From contig JAICHH010000113.1 of the NCBI GenBank assembly GCA_025922715.1, positions 1 to 5,964 of the forward strand: DNA of 5,964 nucleotides. The letters are read 5' to 3'. Shown here one piece after another: positions 4,999 through 5,964 of this stretch. Every line of letters begins with the position of its first letter. Position 1 is the first letter of the stretch. The translations under genes and the position numbers were made by a program. The stretch comes from Nitrososphaeraceae archaeon (GTDB taxonomy: Archaea > Thermoproteota > Nitrososphaeria > Nitrososphaerales > Nitrososphaeraceae). The notes below the pieces were generated by a model, which was not told the origin of the DNA, did no database searches, and worked only from the letters and a program-made list of their open reading frames with translations.

Positions 4999-5232
4999 TT
5001 ATTGCCCTTCAGTAGTTGCTGTATCTTCACCAGTCTGACCCTCAGTCATTCCGCCAGTTTCTCCACCTTCAGTCATATTTCCGCCTTGATCTTGGGTCAT
5101 ATTTCCGCCTTGACCTTCTCCCATCAGTCCTTCATGGACTATTGCACTTACAGATGTTGTTGGTATTGCTGCAATTAAAGCAAATGCAAGAATTGATGAA
5201 ATTACTATTGTTGAATAGATTTTTGATTTCAT
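4999..5232 (-). CDS. small exported Gly/Glu/Thr-rich protein
   Basis: This 77-residue protein has a clear signal peptide: basic MKSK, a hydrophobic stretch (about 6-23), then a likely cleavage after TTSVSA (A30). The mature part is about 47 residues, acidic and of low complexity, rich in Gly, Glu, Thr and Gln, with no Lys, Arg or Cys after the signal. It contains QGGNMT twice (41-46 and 49-54) and related GGMTEGQ, encoded by a 24-base tandem repeat. Such short secreted disordered proteins are common in Nitrososphaerales and have no known function; a surface or cell-envelope role is plausible. Transcription is probably monocistronic, with a well-placed TATA box upstream and T-tracts downstream. 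Confidence 0.85.
   Translation of the reverse strand: MKSKIYSTIVISSILAFALIAAIPTTSVSAIVHEGLMGEGQGGNMTQDQGGNMTEGGETGGMTEGQTGEDTATTEGQ
5072..5113. repeat. tandem repeat of 24-base period inside the exported-protein gene
   Basis: An identical 18-base unit (plus strand GTCATATTTCCGCCTTGA) occurs at 5072-5089 and 5096-5113. It encodes the two QGGNMT repeats of the exported protein. It is a simple in-frame duplication of eight codons. Confidence 0.9.
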
Positions 5233-5252
5233 ACCATTTTTAGGTATATAAA

Positions 5253-5261
5253 ATATATAAA
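5253..5261 (-). promoter_or_regulatory. TATA box of the exported-protein gene
   Basis: On the minus strand TTTATATAT (5261-5253) matches the archaeal TATA consensus and is centred about 25 bases before the ATG at 5232, as expected for a leaderless transcript. A second TTTATATA (5252-5245) lies too close to the ATG to serve a start at or before it. Confidence 0.6.
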
Positions 5262-5560
5262 GAAGTTAATTACAAACCTATAAAATTGCTAATAAATGCT
5301 AATCCTAAGGGGACAATGACATAAGGAGACTATGGTAATACTAATGGTGTTACTGTCTACTATAAGCAATAATAAAATAAAAGGAATTTTGTATTGATAG
5401 GATTATTTTATTTTATCCGCGTATTATCACTCTTTTTCTTTCTCTTTTCTATTATTTGTAAGAAGAGATTCTTTAAACCTAAGCCCATATTAATATAATA
5501 GTAAAATTTGTATGAGTTTTTGTTTTGCTCATATGGTTTTAGCCGTTGTTAAAGTGATAT
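5262..5560. other. non-coding stretch without recognised gene
   Basis: No convincing coding sequence is seen on either strand. The only structure is an 11-bp AT-only inverted repeat, ATAAAATAAAA (5372-5382)/TTTTATTTTAT (5406-5416), and a pyrimidine-rich tract on the plus strand around 5428-5450. Given the decayed gene next to it, this may be degraded former coding sequence. Confidence 0.5.
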
Positions 5561-5782
5561 TTATTTATCAACTTGGAGTGCAAGATGTATTGTTTTTGCA
5601 ATACTAGCCAAAATTGAATTAGATTTCTTTTCTAATGCATCAAACATTGCTATACCATCTATCCATGGCATTTTTAAATCAAGTAAAACCAAATCAGATT
5701 TATCTTTTTAAAAAGTATCAAATAATGGAGATCAAATAAATGATTCTTCTGGCTTAACTGAAAATATTAAAAGAAAACTTCT
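5561..5782 (-). pseudogene. decayed response-regulator receiver domain (CheY-like)
   Basis: In one minus-strand frame the translation reads FSVKPEESFI, stop, SPLFDTF, stop, KDKSDLVLLDLKMPWIDG and on to IAMFDALEKKSNSI. This is the receiver-domain segment around the phosphoacceptor Asp (LLDLKMP..DG), with the preceding helix. Two in-frame stops interrupt it: TGA at 5732-5734 and TAA at 5708-5710. A TAG at 5783-5785 closes it upstream. The N-terminal acidic pair is not recognisable. The second half of the domain (the T/S and K switch residues) is missing, because after about KSNSI the frame runs to a stop with unrelated sequence. It would have been a two-component signalling protein, of a kind numerous in Nitrososphaerales. 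It lies 23 bases past the transporter stop, on the same strand. Confidence 0.75.
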
Positions 5783-5805
5783 CTACTACTAAATATAATA
5801 TTTGT

Positions 5806-5964
5806 CTATGAAAGGAATAACGAACTTATAAAAATCGTAAAGATGCTGATTAATGCAATTGCAATAAAGTTTAAAACAATGCCATTTACAAACATATCTT
5901 TTATTGATATGTTACCTTTCTCATAAACTAATGCATTTGGTGGAGTACCCATAGGAAGAAGAAA
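5806..5964 (-). CDS. SLC13/DASS-family anion transporter, C-terminal end (partial)
   Basis: The last 52 codons of a membrane transporter enter from the right edge and end at TAG (5806-5808). The segment begins FLLPMGTPPNALVYEKG, then NISIKDMFVNGIV, then one long hydrophobic span ending in SSLFLS. The LPxxTPPNALV motif followed by G.ISIKDM is characteristic of the C-terminal repeat of divalent anion:sodium symporters (SLC13/CitT/INDY type), close to the substrate site, followed by the last transmembrane helix. Such carriers import dicarboxylates, sulfate or related anions. The substrate cannot be told from this part, and the start lies outside the window. The 3' end looks intact, in contrast to the decayed gene that follows. 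Confidence 0.85.
   Translation of the reverse strand, partial: FLLPMGTPPNALVYEKGNISIKDMFVNGIVLNFIAIALISIFTIFISSLFLS

Noticed and set aside
5016..5243. 75-codon plus-strand open frame rich in Leu and Gln
   Set aside because: It is a mirror of the exported-protein gene, whose signal peptide, repeats and promoter fit the minus strand.
5372..5416. AT-only inverted repeat considered as a transposon end or terminator
   Set aside because: It is made only of A and T in AT-rich DNA, with no transposase or target duplication nearby.

Overview
The window looks like an AT-rich accessory region of an ammonia-oxidising soil archaeon (Nitrososphaerota/Thaumarchaeota, most like Nitrososphaera or Nitrosocosmicus). 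This is an inference from several signs: a small exported Gly/Thr/Glu-rich protein of a type common there, a remnant of a thaumarchaeal-style tyrosine integrase, small ribbon-helix-helix-like regulators, TATA boxes placed for leaderless transcription, and an SLC13-type transporter end. No rRNA, complete tRNA or CRISPR array is present.

Left part (112-3654, minus strand): a tight four-gene operon, read from right to left. It encodes a RadA/RecA-like protein that has lost its Walker A lysine, two small proteins of about 100 residues that are clearly paralogous to each other, and a 774-residue family B DNA polymerase. Junctions are TAG directly followed by ATG, an ATGA overlap, and an 8-base overlap with a GTG start, so translation is probably coupled. 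The polymerase keeps the catalytic Asp of motif A and the second Asp of motif C, but has an atypical motif C (GIVDS instead of GDTDS) and lacks recognisable proofreading residues. A degenerate recombinase-like ATPase plus accessory proteins plus a non-proofreading polymerase suggests a DNA damage tolerance or repair-synthesis module, loosely analogous to the bacterial ImuA-ImuB-DnaE2 mutasome. That analogy is inference and is the main candidate for an under-described system here.

Middle part (3655-4674): a 306-base intergenic region holds the probable operon promoter and a cluster of AATTTAACCTAA-type repeats. It leads into a divergent gene for a 131-residue putative DNA-binding protein with a Cys/His cluster. 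A 63-residue ribbon-helix-helix protein follows, preceded by a 7-bp inverted repeat. Its C-terminus reads antisense into a remnant of an integrase gene.

Right part (4592-5964): this stretch holds decayed and chromosomal-looking material. It contains the integrase N-terminal remnant (minus strand), a 20-nt copy of a tRNA 3' end (probable attachment-site scar), a 77-residue exported protein with its own promoter and T-tract terminator, a response-regulator receiver pseudogene with two in-frame stops, and the C-terminal 52 codons of an SLC13/DASS transporter running off the right edge. The integrase remnant beside a partial tRNA suggests that this is, or was, the edge of an integrated element.
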